Assembly (NCBI GenBank): GCA_027028805.1
Contig: JALVHX010000035.1
Span: forward strand, 1 to 5,991
Length of the DNA stretch: 5,991 bases
Direction: 5' to 3'
From: Desulfurococcales archaeon
GTDB lineage: Archaea > Thermoproteota > Thermoprotei_A > Sulfolobales > Desulfurococcaceae
Position 1 is the first letter of the stretch. Each line of letters begins with the position of its first letter. The notes beneath the pieces were generated by a model. It did not search any database and was not told the origin of the DNA. It saw only the letters and a list, made by a program, of their open reading frames with translations. Positions 5,847-5,991 of the stretch are shown piece by piece. Both the position numbers and the translations under genes were made by a program.

Positions 5847-5867
5847 GCCCCGGGCTGATCACGGGGC
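5847..5867 (-). repeat. 6-bp GC hairpin in the S-adenosylmethionine synthetase leader
   Basis: GCCCCG (5847-5852) and CGGGGC (5862-5867) are perfect inverted copies with a nine-base loop. The hairpin lies 30-50 bases before the ATG. Whether the whole stem is in the mRNA depends on which upstream TATA-like box is used. It could affect translation; no known SAM riboswitch is recognisable. Confidence 0.4.
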
Positions 5868-5876
5868 GTGTAGGAT

Positions 5877-5885
5877 AACATAAAA
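5877..5885 (-). promoter_or_regulatory. Likely TATA box of the S-adenosylmethionine synthetase gene
   Basis: On the minus strand this reads TTTTATGTT, about 60 bases before ATG 5817. The AT-rich palindrome farther upstream (5895-5906, core TTTAAA) is an alternative and would place initiation before the GC hairpin. Confidence 0.4.
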
Positions 5886-5894
5886 TCTTTGTCG

Positions 5895-5906
5895 AAGTTT
5901 AAACTT
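5895..5906. repeat. 12-bp perfect palindrome AAGTTTAAACTT
   Basis: The palindrome lies in the region upstream of the S-adenosylmethionine synthetase gene. Its TTTAAA core could be a TATA box on either strand or a regulator site. About one or two 12-bp palindromes are expected by chance in a window of this size, so only its position makes it notable. Confidence 0.35.
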
Positions 5907-5936
5907 TACTATTTCCGATGGGAAAGAAGGGTTCAA

Positions 5937-5991
5937 TCATCCCCCAGTGGCAGGGGGATACACGTATTCAGCCCCCTTCTCCGCCCCTTCC
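5937..5991 (-). CDS. Possible C-terminal end of a gene entering from the right
   Basis: On the minus strand one frame is open from the window edge and gives EGAEKGAEYVYPPATGG followed by TGA (5937-5939). GAG, AAG, GCC and CCC codons fit the window's style, but 17 residues prove little. The same bases on the plus strand can be read from ATG 5918 as MGKKGSIIPQWQGD..., with codons such as CGT and ATT that are rare in the conserved genes here. I favour the minus strand weakly and recognise neither product. Confidence 0.25.
   Translation of the reverse strand, partial: EGAEKGAEYVYPPATGG
5939..5959. repeat. 7-bp inverted repeat with C5/G5 arms near the right edge
   Basis: ATCCCCC (5939-5945) and GGGGGAT (5953-5959) are perfect inverted copies with a seven-base loop, giving a very stable stem. 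It overlaps the end of the possible partial gene. It could be a transcript-end structure or part of an RNA gene outside the window. Confidence 0.45.

Noticed and set aside
4594..5862. S-adenosylmethionine synthetase starting at ATG 5862
   Set aside because: The extra 15 residues are not expected in the family, and no good ribosome binding site precedes that ATG, while ATG 5817 has GGAGG at spacing nine.
5928..5950. A tRNA T-arm (GGGTTCAATC)
   Set aside because: The flanking bases do not form the required 5-bp stem and no other tRNA arms are visible.
1..5991. CRISPR array, insertion sequence, attachment site or replication origin
   Set aside because: No regularly spaced repeats, transposase motifs, terminal inverted repeats with target duplications, tRNA end or origin-box clusters were seen.

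Overview
The window looks like chromosomal DNA of a hyperthermophilic archaeon, most likely a crenarchaeote of the Desulfurococcales type. The archaeal evidence is a RIO2 kinase with its N-terminal winged helix, an archaeal-type S-adenosylmethionine synthetase (unrelated in sequence to bacterial MetK), a protein of the archaeal DUF460/COG2433 family, TATA-box promoters, and Shine-Dalgarno sites of the GGTGATC type. Arg is mostly AGA/AGG, Ile mostly ATA, and at least one start is TTG. The exact genus is not determined from the sequence.

Layout. Positions 1-1336 hold four minus-strand genes. Reading leftwards these are an ArsR-type winged-helix regulator (1007-1336), a lower-GC orphan of 88 residues coupled to it by a Shine-Dalgarno site that overlaps the regulator's stop codon (730-996), a small one-pass membrane protein (439-672), and the N-terminal part of an Nramp-like metal transporter that leaves the window at position 1 (1-390). 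Positions 1337-1659 are a 323-base divergent intergenic region. It has TATA-like boxes in both directions, two sizeable inverted repeats and a 10-base-period direct repeat. Positions 1660-4597 hold a plus-strand pair: rio2 and a 2.1-kb gene for a two-domain RNase H-fold (RuvC/YqgF-like) coiled-coil protein. The second gene overlaps rio2 if its only canonical start is used. The gene for S-adenosylmethionine synthetase (4594-5817, minus) converges on it so tightly that the two stop codons share one CTAG. The last 55 bases may be the end of another minus-strand gene, but this is weak.

How they may work together. RIO2 is a maturation factor of the small ribosomal subunit. The DUF460 protein has an apparently complete acidic nuclease triad and a long coiled coil, so a role in RNA or DNA processing is reasonable, but its substrate is unknown. 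S-adenosylmethionine synthetase is a housekeeping enzyme. The left block (regulator, orphan, small membrane protein, transporter) looks more variable and could be a small metal-related locus; that link is inferred from order alone.

The points most worth a second look are the start of the DUF460 gene, where an ideal Shine-Dalgarno site faces a GTT codon exactly where the protein fold should begin; the 10-base inverted repeat around the rio2 promoter, which competes with another possible stem; the 8-base inverted repeat around the regulator's own TATA box; and the altered metal-binding motif of the Nramp-like protein.
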